A stretch of DNA of 64,000 nt, taken from contig OZ020261.1 of NCBI GenBank assembly GCA_963971285.1, positions 930,001 to 994,000 of the forward strand, given 5' to 3'. Below are positions 47,501 to 57,047 of this stretch, piece by piece. The first letter of the stretch is position 1. The number at the start of each line of letters is the position of its first letter. The stretch comes from Astropecten irregularis. Taxonomy: Eukaryota; Echinodermata; Asteroidea; Paxillosida; Astropectinidae. The position numbers and the translations under genes are program-made. A model generated the notes under the pieces. The model saw only the letters and a program-made list of their open reading frames with translations. It did no database searches and had not been told where the DNA came from.

Positions 47501-50500
47501 GCCATTTGAAATACATGTCAACCCAAATTTCCGACTGAAGCTTTTTTGTATTTTATGGACCGAACAAAAAAGAAAGTAGGCGGAGCATAGGCAAATCTCG
47601 GCCGTGGACCGCCTTCCAAATCCCCCATTAATATGCCCCAGTGACCGCTGAGTAAGAAGTGGGTCGTAACTATAGTAGCGACCATGAAATATTGGTTGCT
47701 GACAAAGCCCTGACATATTTCCCCAATTCAGCAATGTTTTGACAAAAATGGAATTCCCTTGGTAAATCACAGATTAAACAAACTTTTTTGTGATACTGTT
47801 CTCTGGCTTACGTGGGGAAAAAAATAGGAACATGTGGCCCAGGTAAAATGCATTTTGCCATTGAAATTTGCAAGGCATTAGCCGTTTTAGCTTGTGTTCA
47901 TTTTCTACGGTTTTAAGTTTAACCATGATAGACTCGTACAGCATTATTGATGAAATGTGTTCACATATCGATAATGCGCAAGTGGCATATAACAATAATA
48001 CTATTTAATACTATTAAGTACAAACTTTTCTTTGTTAAGTGTAGAAATATTATTTCTACACTTGACTAAGAAAAGTGGCTACTTCACATGGATTTAACCA
48101 GATTCCTTACACAAGATCGAGCTCAAGAAAATCCAGGTATTTAGAAAACCAGTTCAATTCTTACAATTTTCTCACAAAGGCAGGCCAGAACTTTGGCATA
48201 TTGAAATAAACTCCCACGAAGAAATTTGCAACTGCAGAACTTTTGTCACAGATCTGGCGTCGTTCTATTTATATTTTTGATAAAAACTGGGAGACTTTGT
48301 TGACGTAAGTGAAAAAAAGACCACTAGGCAGTACTTTTTGAAAAGGCATTATTAGGTCATACAGAGCTGACAGGCTAGCTGTCAGGTAGGAATCAAGGAT
48401 GTGTGACGCGGTTCTACGGCCGCGGGGCTTGTGTGCTACAACGCGCACGTCGTGTGGGGCACCGTGCATGGCAGAATTGTAGCGCGAGGTTGGATGTGGG
48501 TAGACGGGTCAAGTTGCTAGATTAACCCCCATGGCAGTACTGGGTTTCTGGGACAGATGCACCGGGCTCCCCGGGATCGGTGAATGTATAACTAGGCCTA
48601 TGCTGTTACACTTAAACACTGCGACCTGTTGTTGTACCCGATATAATGATGGTATACAAGTCTGAAGGATTTGTCGGTATTGCCTTGCTGCCCCTGGTTA
48701 TTGCCTTGTTGCCCCTGACCATTGCATTTGTGCCCTGATCACTGCCTTGGTGCCCCTGGTCATTGCCTTGTTGCCCCTAGTCATTGCCTTGGTGCCCCTG
48801 GTCATTGCCTTGCTGCCCCTGGTCATTTGGTGCGCTGGTCACTGCCTTGTTACCCCTGGTCATTGCATTGGTGCCCCTGGTCATTGCCTTGCCTGGTTTA
48901 ATTAAACATGCGCTATCTTTGCCGAAAGACACAATTGGCCGTCAATCTAGCAACAATCCGAGCACCGTTGTAACTTCGGCATGCTGCGCCAGCGTCACAG
49001 ACATACATGTCGCCACAAGAACGTCACTGACAAAGGAGCGTGCCTGGATTCCCCGTGCTCAGATTGCAACCAACGTCAGCTTCGACTTTAAAACACGCAC
49101 TTTTGCTAGAGCTATAAAAACACTGACATTCATTTTCCAGGGGAGGGGGGGGGGTACATTATTATGCCCACGTTGTAAAATAAAGCTATTACCAACCCCC
49201 TCAAAAATAATGTCCGCCCCTTTTGAGAATACATCATGATTTATGGCCTCGGTTTCACAATAAGTACCTCGCTTTGAAAGCCAGCTGTCATCATTACATG
49301 CCGTATATCAAACTGGCTTTAGTTACTTCCTGCAAGCATGCAGGTAAGCAAAGCTTAGCAATAAATTAACCCAGTCTCCCAATAGGCGCCCAAATCCCTT
49401 ACAAGTGGTGTATGATAGAGACGCTAAGCACATGAACTTCGCTAAGCACAGAATTGCCCTACTTGGCACAAAGAAAGACTATAATCAGCCACATCTCAGA
49501 ATGAAATGTAAATAAATCACAAGCAATTCTTAATATCTCATTTCTCCTAGTTGAGGATTTCGTTATCTGTTAAGCATTTTTTTCTGGCTTAGCAGCTCCA
49601 TGCGGTATTATGCTTATGAGGATGTCCAACATGAAGCGGAAAGAATGCTCAGCAGATTTTTCACGCTAAGCGAACATCATCTGCAGACCGTTTCTCGAAC
49701 AGTGCCTTACTAACCCAAGATAAACGTGCGGAAATTTAAATTTAGGTCGATGTTGTGTCTTCTTGATTGCTTATGAATACATTCCCACGGCTGTGGCTTT
49801 GCTTCACTTACATACATTTATTTGAGTAGCTAGGGCTATGGCTGTACAAGAAAACGGACCCTATAAATTCAAAAAATAATATAACTTCTATTTCCAGCGT
49901 TTCGATGACGGAATACGAAGCTTGAGCTGTAGCAAAAGCCGAGGTTTCGAAAAGACTGTGAAAGATAATCCCCTATGACCTAATGACCCCTGTCAACCTA
50001 CATTTTGAGGGTGACTATACGTGCATATCCACCTGTGTACAATATATCCATACAAACAAACAATATTTTGACGTTTTATAAATTACTGACACATAAAGAC
50101 ATGAGTAATGGCCTCACACAGGGAAACCGTACAGTACAATCCAAGTCCAACCCACATGGATTTAAGGAGATTTTCTTCCGTTAAAGGTAGTATCATACTT
50201 TGGTTTTTGTCAAAGAAATACAGATTCGTGGGCTAAAATATCAAGGAAGATACAGTAAAAGTAATCCGTGAAAAATTTCAGTCCCATACATTGCCCACTT
50301 TTTGAGAAAACAGCGAAAAACGGCCACAGTATTTCTTAAGTGTTTTCTCTTTTATTTTTGATCTTTTCAAAGATCAAAAAGTTTTTCGGTCGTTGTTTTA
50401 GTAATTTCTGGATTAATATACAATTTCAGGCGGAAAAATTTTAACAGTATGTTTCTACCACCACCATCTTCATACCATGTAGGTTTTACGTAAATCTGTG

Positions 50501-53500
50501 AACATTTCTGTTTTGGTCTCTTACCAAAGTATGATACTACCTTTAAAGTTGCATTCCTCAATTTTCAAGGATTGAGGAAAAAATCAGAGGATTGTTTTTC
50601 TCGAAAGCGGTTAGTTTAGTGTGTGACGAAGAAATAGATTTTAAAAAACGCGACCTTTCTGATGTCAGGTTACATATATGAGCACTTAGACTACATTCTG
50701 ATGAATTTCAGAATTTTAGTTCAGACGTTTTTTAGTCCGGGTCAGATTTTAGAATATTTTTTGTAATTTCGTCGGCAAATGTATCAAATTAAAGCTTACA
50801 AAATGGTCATACTTTGCAAAATTAGACGTTTGAAAAGCAACTCTATGTAGCGCTAAAAAGGCTTAAAGGTAGTATCATACTTTGGTAGCATACCGAAACA
50901 GAAATCTTCATAGATTTACCTATAACATACATGGTATAAAGATGGTGATGGTAGAAACATACCGTAAAACATTTCTGCACGAAATGCTGTATTTATCCAG
51001 AAAAGAGTAAAAACCAGTGACCAAAATAATTTGGGATCATTTAATACAAAAATAAAGAGAAAAGACTTAAAGGTAGTATCATACTTTGGTAAAAAACCCA
51101 AACAGAAATGTTCACAGATTTACGTATAACTTATGAAGATGGTGGTGGTAAAAACGTACCGTTAAAATGTTTCCGCCTAAATTTGAGTATTTATTCAGAA
51201 AAGAGTACGAAATACTGTGGCCGTTTTTAAGAGTTTTCTCAAAAAGTGGGCACCGTATGGCCCTTATTGTACTGATATTTTCACCCAATTTTTGCCCATG
51301 AACCTGTATTTCTTTGACAAAAACCAAAGTATATTATATGCAAATTAGGCTTGCCCTTCACCGACGTGGATGAGCACTGTATACTCAGTGCAGGTGGGAT
51401 TCGAACCCACGACTTCTTGCATACTAGTGCAGATGCCTTATCTGCTCGGCCACCGAGCTAGCTGGGGTCTGCAAGGTGAATCGAATCCAATAAGATTATC
51501 TATTTCCCGACCAAAAATCATTTAATATTTATCAAAGTATATTACCTTTAAAGAGTATTGGTGTTTTCTTCTCAAAGTGCGTGCAGTTGTCATATGTTTT
51601 GACAATCCATCAAATTATGAACTCTAAATTGCGTGTGACCTCAACAGTATACCATTAATCTTGCAAAGAGAAGTTTAACGGACAATTGCGAGCACCCATA
51701 ATATCAATAACTGTATCACTCCATTGGTATATTTCACAGCACCTAAGCTACCCATTAATCTCTGCAGAATTGTAGCAGTACTTTATGTCGTCTTGCATCA
51801 GTTGATGATAAATTGCTGGGATTTACCGTCCCCATTCCAGGCCGAAAATCGATCACGATTTTATAAAGCCCCTTGACATCTTTTTGAAACTTGTCCAAAA
51901 TTTACGTCCTCAAAAAATGTAATTGTTTGTTATTTCTTTTCTACTTCAAAAGTTGGTATTTTCAGAAAGCAAGACAGTTCTAAATTACGGTCTAATTTAC
52001 CAGATGATATACGTCCCTGATAATTAAATTAATTAATTATTCAGACAATTTTAAATAGTATAATGGCACGGCTCTTGAAATTTGTGATGCACAAAATGAC
52101 ATGGCTTGGTTTTGTTTCTGAGTTTTGGGGGGTTTTTTTTGCACTGCATAAGGGAGGACATCGAATTATTTCAGGGGCCAATTTCATAGAGCTGTTTAAG
52201 CACAAAAATTTGCTTAAGCACAAAAAAACTTGGCAAATAAAATAAGTACAAGCCAAAACTCAATTAATGTTATGCTCAGCAAACAATGTCCGAATACAAG
52301 TCAAAAGCAGTCACATGAAAATTCGGTTGGGAATCCTGTTTGTTCAAGGTAAACTTTTCATGCGTAAGCAATTTTTGTAAGCAAAAGTTCTTGAGTAGAT
52401 GTCACAAGAAATACAAGCCCCATGGAACAATCAACAGGTGCCAATTTCATAGAGCTGTTAAGCACAAAATAATTGCTTAGCAAAAAATATCTTGCTCAAT
52501 AAAACACACCACCATTACAAATTCCATTTGATATTCGTGGTCAGTGAACAACAGTCAAAGAACAATCACAAATGGACAGATACACAACACATGGACATTT
52601 GGTTGCCTTCTAGTCCCGTTTTTCAGAAATTTCATGTATATATAGCAGATTTCTGTGCTAAGCAGACTGAGCTCCTGGCTGCGTAATGCTCTTCTTCAAT
52701 GCATTATGCCACCATGGGTTGAACAGCACCCTGAGCCCAGGGGCCACTTTCATAAAGCTGCTTAAGCACCAAATTTGCTTAAGCATGAAAAGTCTTCCTT
52801 GATCAAACAGGATTACCAACCAAATGTTCATGTGATGTTTACTGCTTTTGACTTGTATCCGGCCATTGTTTGCTGAACGTAACATTCACAAGGAGTTTTG
52901 GCTGGCACACTTTCAAGGTTTTTAGTGCTTAAGTAAATGTTGATGCTTAAGCAGCTCAGATCACGGCCTGCATTCTAAGCAAAATTGGGTCGGCAGGTCC
53001 ACTAAGCAAGCCCAATATCGCCGAGGCCTTGAGCGTTAACTCACAGAAATTGATCAAATAGTTACCATGGCAATGGATGAAAAGGGTGGTGAAAAGGCCA
53101 AGTTTGATCCGACAAGGGGGACACATGTTTGTTATGTTTAGCCACGGTGGTACGGTTCATGCTACGGCGTTTCACCATTCGCACACCTCGGAGGCCACCG
53201 TAACGACGGGGCGGAGACACAGGGTCAGCGGCGGTTGTTCACGGCGTGGTTGTGGGGCGATACACGCTACCTCCCCCGGTGAAAAGGTCTTGTCTTCACG
53301 ATACCCCCAGGCCATACATCATTCACAATACCACGCGATCACGCCACTCCGAGTGACAGGAACAAAATCGCCTCCCTTTTCACAAATTGACCTCGTTTTT
53401 TCTTTTAAAACGCCCCTTTTCCACAAGGAACCTGGTGGGACACTTTGTTTGCCGAACAATATGTTCGTTTTGGTTTTGTATTGCAGAAAACATACCAGAA

Positions 53501-54917
53501 ATTCTTCAGTTATTCAAGGTCCTTGCTTTTATTGGACATTTCAATTCAATTCAAATTATTCCTCGATCGTTTAGTCCTGAATCACTTCTTAAGTCCCTGG
53601 AAATGTAAAACTAGCAGCGTTGCCCGGGCCGATTTCACGAAGACTGATATTAAAGCATCTTTTTCCTACCTCCATGTTTAAAAATCTTTTTTTGGTAGCA
53701 TACCGAAACAAAAATCTTCACAGATTTACTTTTAACTTACAGGGTATAAATATGGCGAGTGTAGAAACACACCTTTACAATTTATCCAGAAAAGAGCGAA
53801 ACCAATGACCACAACCATTCTGATTTTTTAAAGATAGAAAATAACGGTGAAAAGATTTGTGAAAAATACTATGGGCGTTTTTGACCGTTTTTACTAAGCA
53901 TGAAAAGGGAAAGTATAAACATTGACTGGGTCAGTTCCACAGATTTGCTTAGCAAAATGATTGGAATTGCAAGCGATATATACTAAATACATTCTGGTAA
54001 CCGGTATTCGATTTTAAGCGATATGTGTGCTTAGCTCCTCAAAGGTATGTAGCTCTTGGTGACACTACATTGTCCTAGCGAAACATTGCCGTGATTAGCA
54101 GGTTACTGTTGAAAGTGATATGCCTGAGATCGAAACGCATAATAAACTCCGCAAACTCCGCTGACTGCACCGTGATCTGCCCGGGGCTCACCGGGGCACT
54201 GAGCCCGATGCCACGGCCTACAACGACTCCCAATACCCGCTGAAATCACATTACGTCTCGGTGATGAGCTTTTCCGTCCGGCTTTGCGTGAGATCAAGTG
54301 TAAAGTGATATCATGTATATATACCCCCATTTATCTGAATAGGAAATGACATGTTGGCTAAATGTCAAGGAATCGATCGACCGATCGATAACCCAATAAT
54401 CCACTAAATCCAATAATCCAACGATCCACTCATGATCCACTAATTGTCTAATTCAATAATCCATTAATTCAACAATTCAATATACCGGTAATCAACTAAT
54501 CCAAGGATCCGAACAGGCCTATCCAATATCGACTAATCCAACAACCCATTTATCCTCGAATCCATAAATCCACAAATCTACTAATTCATTAATTTAATAA
54601 TCAACTAATCCACGAATTGAATATAAACTAATCTAATAACCCACTAATGCTTTAATCATATAATCCACTAATCGACTAATCGCCAATCCACTAATCCACT
54701 AGTTATCGACTAATCCACTAATGCAATACTCACGTCTTGATGGATATATGGATCTTGCCGTCCTCCATCTCCAGAAAGCCTCGCATGAGCGTGGCCCATT
54801 CTAGCACGAAGGCGGCCACCAGGAAGTTAAAGCCCGGTGAGCCGTAGCCGTACTTCTTCAGGAAAGTCATTAGGAGCCCAAAGCCAATGAACATCATCAC
54901 GTGAACATCTTGAAACA
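38461..54917 (-). CDS. Rh-type ammonium transporter gene (RhBG/RhCG/Rhp-like), partial
   Basis: Ammonia channel of the Amt/Mep/Rh family, a multi-pass plasma-membrane protein acting as a trimer. Eight exons in order, with GT-AG borders and matching phases: 54734-54917, 45068-45218, 44354-44498, 41376-41508, 40572-40709, 39680-39813, 39069-39253, 38461-38534, plus a candidate micro-exon at 43990-44021; about 390 residues in all. Family signatures: '[13 protein letters not shown]', 'ADF.....[11 protein letters not shown]', '[20 protein letters not shown]', 'SFNSAL', '[16 protein letters not shown]', '[14 protein letters not shown]'. Pore residues of human RhCG are kept: both gate Phe (ADF, SFN), twin His (FVHIF, NLHG) and the Asp before GGS. 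The N-terminal exon (TM1) and the C-terminal exon were not found. The subtype cannot be decided without them. Introns are packed with MITEs and minisatellites. Confidence 0.95.
38740..38890 (-). repeat. tRNA-derived SINE-like element in Rh intron
   Basis: Minus strand: leader 'gcgaaacaaacaaagataat', A-box 'ggatagctcagttggtagag', degraded B-box region and 'cccgctccagtcaatttt'. Same architecture as 30634-30800. Confidence 0.65.
39069..39253 (-). CDS. Rh transporter exon (last membrane helix)
   Basis: 185 nt; acceptor ttttccatag, donor gtcagt. Hydrophilic start with '[12 protein letters not shown]', then the helix [20 protein letters not shown]. Confidence 0.93.
39479..39672 (-). repeat. 79-bp tandem repeat containing fossil pieces of an Rh exon
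   Basis: Units start at about 39479, 39558 and 39638 (third partial). Segments 39507-39552 and 39588-39636 match exon positions 39728-39775: 'aatagcagccaatatcttag' against exon 'aatagcagccaatatccctg'. On the minus strand they still read '[13 protein letters not shown]' and '[13 protein letters not shown]' beside the exon's '[13 protein letters not shown]'. No splice sites flank them. Confidence 0.88.
39680..39813 (-). CDS. Rh transporter exon (second pore histidine)
   Basis: 134 nt; acceptor acctttgcag, donor gtatgt. Encodes [20 protein letters not shown] through 'TPALYGDT'. Source of the fossil fragments in the following intron. Confidence 0.96.
40098..40462. mobile_element. MITE family A in Rh intron
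   Basis: 365 bp between TTAA borders; ends TTAAAGGTAGTATGATACTT and the complement. Confidence 0.9.
40572..40709 (-). CDS. Rh transporter exon ('[15 protein letters not shown]')
   Basis: 138 nt, phase 0 at both ends, 46 codons; acceptor ttattttgcag, donor gtaatg. The best-conserved Rh signature, ending 'STLGYKYIQ'. Confidence 0.97.
40857..41220. mobile_element. Degenerate MITE related to family A
   Basis: Starts TTAAAGGTATAGTACAG at 40857 and keeps family-A landmarks to about 41040. The right part differs ('gatgtccgattgagctcaaa') and the right end is unclear. Confidence 0.55.
41376..41508 (-). CDS. Rh transporter exon ('SFNSAL' to 'KDGKVEM')
   Basis: Donor gtaaag after ATG is clear. The acceptor is uncertain: 'gcgtcaag' at 41509 fits the family sequence and phase but has a poor pyrimidine tract; 'cctag' at 41556 would add about 15 codons. 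Encodes [17 protein letters not shown] and the second gate Phe. Confidence 0.85.
41560..43980. other. Rh intron, nothing coding recognised
   Basis: Holds a reiterated 'gtgtccgaatcatgg' (about 42925-42955, again near 43117) and a perfect hairpin at 43304-43346. Short frames at 41766-42065 and 42619-42891 lack family resemblance. Confidence 0.45.
43304..43346. repeat. Perfect 18-bp inverted repeat with 7-nt loop
   Basis: GCCCTTATAGGTACACTC (43304-43321), loop ttcaggg, and its exact complement (43329-43346). No other copy noticed in the window. Confidence 0.85.
43990..44021 (-). CDS. Candidate Rh micro-exon 'TIFLWIYWP'
   Basis: The family has 'TLFLWMYWP' between the flanking exons. An acceptor (tgtaaatcccag) precedes GG-ACC, in phase with the previous exon's split Gly codon, and encodes TIFLWIYWP. 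The 3' border is not clean: the only GT is after 'cccaga', which leaves the phase wrong for the acceptor that restores 'PSFNSA'. Real micro-exon with an unusual donor, sequencing difference, or damaged exon remain open. Confidence 0.6.
44354..44498 (-). CDS. Rh transporter exon (first pore histidine)
   Basis: 145 nt; acceptor ...cacccacag, donor gtcagt. Encodes [20 protein letters not shown] through '[10 protein letters not shown]', including the D and H counterparts of RhCG Asp177 and His185. Confidence 0.95.
44570..45067 (-). repeat. GTGAGGTTGG-type minisatellite filling an Rh intron
   Basis: On the gene's strand the intron starts gtgaggttgggtgaggttgg and continues as variants of GTGAGGTTGG for about 490 bp. 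The reverse strand gives a 282-codon frame rich in Pro, Thr, Asn and Gln, which is an artefact of the repeat and antisense exon sequence. Confidence 0.92.
45068..45218 (-). CDS. Rh transporter exon (ADF gate to 'VHLFG')
   Basis: 151 nt; acceptor ...ttggcag, donor gtgagg. Encodes [20 protein letters not shown] through '[10 protein letters not shown]'. Holds the first gate phenylalanine. The donor merges directly into the GTGAGG minisatellite. Confidence 0.93.
45630..45874. mobile_element. hAT-like MITE family B
   Basis: Ends 'cgggccaatttcataaaact' and 'agttttatgaaattggcccc'-TG; about 245 bp, strongly palindromic. Confidence 0.85.
46471..46560. mobile_element. MITE family L, short copy
   Basis: Ends 'ggtcgctttcacgaagccct' and 'ttggtgaaatcgatccctgg'; interior 'cctacgatcgatcgcaactt'. 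Fuller copies at 56486-56608 and 57738-57870. Confidence 0.7.
46981..47324. mobile_element. MITE family A in Rh intron
   Basis: 344 bp between TTAA borders with matching inverted ends. Confidence 0.9.
47325..48022. other. Rh intron sequence, no gene assigned
   Basis: A 128-codon minus-strand frame (47384-47770) has no recognisable family and a Cys/Phe-rich, accidental composition. Nothing else seen. Confidence 0.4.
48023..48077. repeat. Near-perfect inverted repeat, 26-bp arms
   Basis: 'acttttctttgttaagtgta' is mirrored by 'tacacttgactaagaaaagt' with almost no loop. Confidence 0.75.
48679..48897 (+). repeat. 21-bp minisatellite, about 10 units
   Basis: Unit 'cattgccttggtgcccctgg'-t. The period is a multiple of three, so a heptad-like open frame results; one unit is shortened near 48827. 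The poly-G at 49143-49153 is separate. Confidence 0.88.
48898..50180. other. Rh intron, degenerate family-B-like relics
   Basis: Between about 49300 and 49690 several 'gctaagca' / 'gcttagca' motifs recall family B but no ends can be set. Nothing coding. Confidence 0.4.
50181..50546. mobile_element. MITE family A in Rh intron
   Basis: 366 bp between TTAA borders with matching inverted ends. Confidence 0.9.
50863..51340. mobile_element. Two MITE family A copies, second starting inside the first
   Basis: First copy begins at TTAA 50863 and runs to 'agaaaagac'. At the family's internal 'gacTTAAg' site a new family-A left end begins (51067). The right end is truncated ('accaaagtatattatatg'). Confidence 0.8.
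51385..51475 (-). repeat. tRNA-like sequence, probably SINE head or tRNA pseudogene
   Basis: Minus strand: 'ggtggccgagcagataaggc' (A-box/D-arm) and a perfect T-arm GTGGGTTCGAATCCCAC. The acceptor ends do not pair ('gctagct' against 'ctgcact'), so a functional tRNA is unlikely. Confidence 0.6.
51476..52171. other. Rh intron, nothing recognised
   Basis: AT-rich, no assignable feature. Confidence 0.4.
52172..52980. mobile_element. Cluster of three hAT-like family B elements
   Basis: Left ends at 52172 (CAGGGGCCAATTTCAT), 52435 (CAGGTGCCAATTTCAT) and 52738 (CAGGGGCCACTTTCAT). Interiors represent two subtypes: 'ggacatttggttg' type and 'cggccattgtttgctga' type. Confidence 0.8.
53060..53620. other. 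GC-rich patch in Rh intron, no gene called
   Basis: 53140-53290 is notably GC-rich with open frames on both strands (a 165-codon plus-strand frame at 53077-53574), as expected from composition. No domain recognised. Confidence 0.35.
53690..53905. mobile_element. Partial MITE family A
   Basis: Keeps 'tggtagcataccgaaacaaa', 'acttacagggtata' and 'agaaataatactatgggcg'-like landmarks but neither terminal TTAA. Confidence 0.6.
54370..54728 (-). repeat. Degenerate CCACTAAT-type repeat
   Basis: Loose tandem variants of 'aatccactaatcgacta' run up to the donor of the 54734-54917 exon. Confidence 0.75.
54734..54917 (-). CDS. Rh transporter exon (TM2-TM3 region)
   Basis: 184 nt; acceptor ...tttgtgtccag, donor gtgagt. 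Encodes [20 protein letters not shown] through 'HISIKT'. Starts with 2 nt of a split codon and ends with 2 nt, which fits the next exon. Confidence 0.95.
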
Positions 54918-55002
54918 CTGGACACAAACAAAAGAACGCAGAAAAATACAATCATTGTAATCACAAGTGATACCACCTTTCAACTTGATTTTATAGGATT
55001 AC

Positions 55003-55573
55003 CAGGGTAAGTTTCATAGAGCTGCTTGAAGGTAGTATCATACTTTGGTAAGAAACCAAAACAGAAATGTTCACAGATTTACGTAACTTACATGGTATGA
55101 AGAAAACATGTAGAAACATACCGTTAAACATTTTCCGCCTGAAATGGTGTATTTTTCCAGAAATTAGTCAAACAACGACCGAAAATCTTTTTGATCTTTT
55201 AAAAGATCAAAAATAAAAGAGAAAAGACTTAAGAAATACTGTGGCCGTTTTTCACGATTTTCTCAAAAAGTGGGCACCGTATACTGACATTTTCACAGAT
55301 GACTGTGAATGTATCTTCCTTCACATTTTTTTGCCCATGAATCTGTACATCTTTAACAAAAACCATAGCATGATACTACCTTTAAGCACAAAATTTGCTA
55401 AGTGTGAAAAGGCTTCCTTGATCAACCAAATGTTCATGTTTAGTGCGTTTGACTTGTATTCGGCCATTGTTTGCTGAGGGGTTTTGCTGGCATACTGACT
55501 AATTTACCAAGGGTTCATATGCTTAAGCAAATATCGGTGCTTAAGCAGCTCTATGAAATAATATTGATGCCCG
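55003..55573. mobile_element. hAT-like family B element carrying a family A insertion
   Basis: Left end CAGGGTAAGTTTCATAGAGC at 55003; right part '...aagcagctctatgaaata' to about 55573. The B motif 'gctgcttaagcac' is split at its TTAA. Confidence 0.85.
55026..55385. mobile_element. MITE family A inserted in family B
   Basis: 360 bp; left border TTGA (mutated TTAA) 55026-55029, right border TTAA 55382-55385. Full-length with family landmarks. Confidence 0.92.
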
Positions 55574-55737
55574 GGACTAGATAAAGCCACACAATACAAG
55601 GATTCTGATTGAGGAACATATTTATGACGCAGCTTAAAATACACGGTCAAAATAGAAAAATATCAGCAGCCCCCAAAAAGGAACTTTATTTTCTTAATGA
55701 CCCCAATGTTAGTCATGAAAAAGTAAACTAATTTAAT

Positions 55738-55870
55738 TTTACTGGAGCGGGATTCGAACCAGCGACCTCCAAAATACCAACCGAGCTTTCCAGCCCTATG
55801 TTGGTGGTCTCCCTTATAGTCAATTATCTTTGTTTGTTCGGAAGCCATGAAACCACTCACGTGCCGCTAT
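55738..55870 (-). repeat. tRNA-derived SINE-like element
   Basis: Minus strand: A-box-like 'ggaaagctcggttggta', B box GGTTCGAATCCCGCTCCAGT, and the same leader as 30634 and 38740. Confidence 0.65.
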
Positions 55871-55984
55871 ATCCCAAGGATCAATTAAGATGCGCGCAGC
55901 TGTCCATGAAATACATGACAAAACCAATAAAATACGCATTTTAGCTGTGTGCGTAGCTAAAATGACTCTTTAATACCCTTTCAG

Positions 55985-56219
55985 ATCTTTCTTTCCAGTC
56001 AAGCATTAACATTTTATGGACAGCTTGCAAAATGGGTACCTTTATTAAAATAGACATAACTCCTCTCAGGAATGATCAATTTGTTTCATTCTTTTTTTTA
56101 CTAAGCAGGAGAGAATGCTGGTAAAATATTGTATGCTTTACGTAACTTATTAGTGTCATTTGTTTCTTTTGAAAAACATGACCAATCCCGCGGTCAAATT
56201 CTTTTCGACTTACTCTGTA
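55985..56219. mobile_element. Partial mariner-like MITE (family M)
   Basis: 'aaaatagacataactcctct', 'gaatgatcaatttgtttcat' and the end 'gacttactctgta' match the right half of 61894-62355. Confidence 0.75.
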
Positions 56220-56485
56220 CACAATTGAAAACCGCTTCTGACAATACGACATCTGTTACTGAATTTTACAAAAACTAAAAAAATTCTTAAACAATCTTGT
56301 GATGTTGCATTTTGATTGATAGAATATAAATTTTATTCCGATGGGAACAAAATCCTCCCAGTAACTCTAGTTGGTTTTGATTTAGAGTCTGTCAACGACA
56401 ATGCTGGTTGGAAAAAAGTGCAGTTCCAGCTCGTTACCATAGCATTGACACACTTTCTTCAGGCGTACGTGTCCCAAATGCTTCC

Positions 56486-56608
56486 AGGGTTGATTTCACC
56501 AAACTCATCGCAACTTACTATCAATCGTGGCCCTACATAGGATATGATGGGTTATCCTTCGTATTTCGAGTTACGATCGGTCGTAGGGCTCCGTGAAATC
56601 GACCCCTG
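56486..56608. mobile_element. hAT-like MITE family L
   Basis: Ends 'agggttgatttcaccaaact' and 'gtgaaatcgacccctgg'; central 'gttatccttcgtatttcgag'. Confidence 0.75.
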
Positions 56609-56765
56609 GCTTAATGGTTTTAATGAGTACTTTAGTTTTTATATTCAAGTGTGTAGTGTATCCTATGAGTACGCATTTTTGTGCGAGACATTTCTGACGT
56701 TGGTGGCAGCAGATGGGCAATATTTTTGTCGGTGTGTTCTGAGCATGCGCGTAAAACTTCACTTA

Positions 56766-57002
56766 CGGGCTTTTCGAAACGGAGGCTCGGGCTCAGGCTC
56801 ATGCTCCAGTTCCGTTATTCATATGCTGAAAATATGTAGGTTTTGGTTTTTCATTAGAGCTGAAGCTTTGTTTTCCTTTTCAAACCAGAGAATCAACTTC
56901 CGAACCGCAGCTAAAATCCTCTATTTTGATACACGTTATTTTAGAATGGATTCACGAAATAGTGCCGGAGCCTGAGCCTGAGCCTCCGTTGCAAAAAGGG
57001 CC
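56766..57002. mobile_element. MITE family K, full copy
   Basis: Inverted ends built on 'ggaggctcgggctcaggctc' and 'gagcctgagcctgagcctcc'; about 237 bp, non-coding. Confidence 0.8.
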
Positions 57003-57047
57003 AGAGTACACCATCAGTGACGTCATGTACAGAGAAGGTCCCCTATA

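Noticed and set aside
47384..47770. 128-codon minus-strand frame
   Set aside because: No recognisable family, no exon-like borders, composition consistent with chance.
48784..49239. 151-codon plus-strand frame with Leu/Val/Pro heptads
   Set aside because: The repeats come from the 21-bp minisatellite, whose period is a multiple of three; no domain follows.
51385..51475. Functional tRNA gene
   Set aside because: T-arm and A/B boxes are good, but the acceptor stem does not pair, so I call it a SINE head or pseudogene.
53077..53574. 165-codon plus-strand frame
   Set aside because: Lies in a GC-rich patch open in several frames, has no recognisable domain, and sits antisense in the Rh intron.
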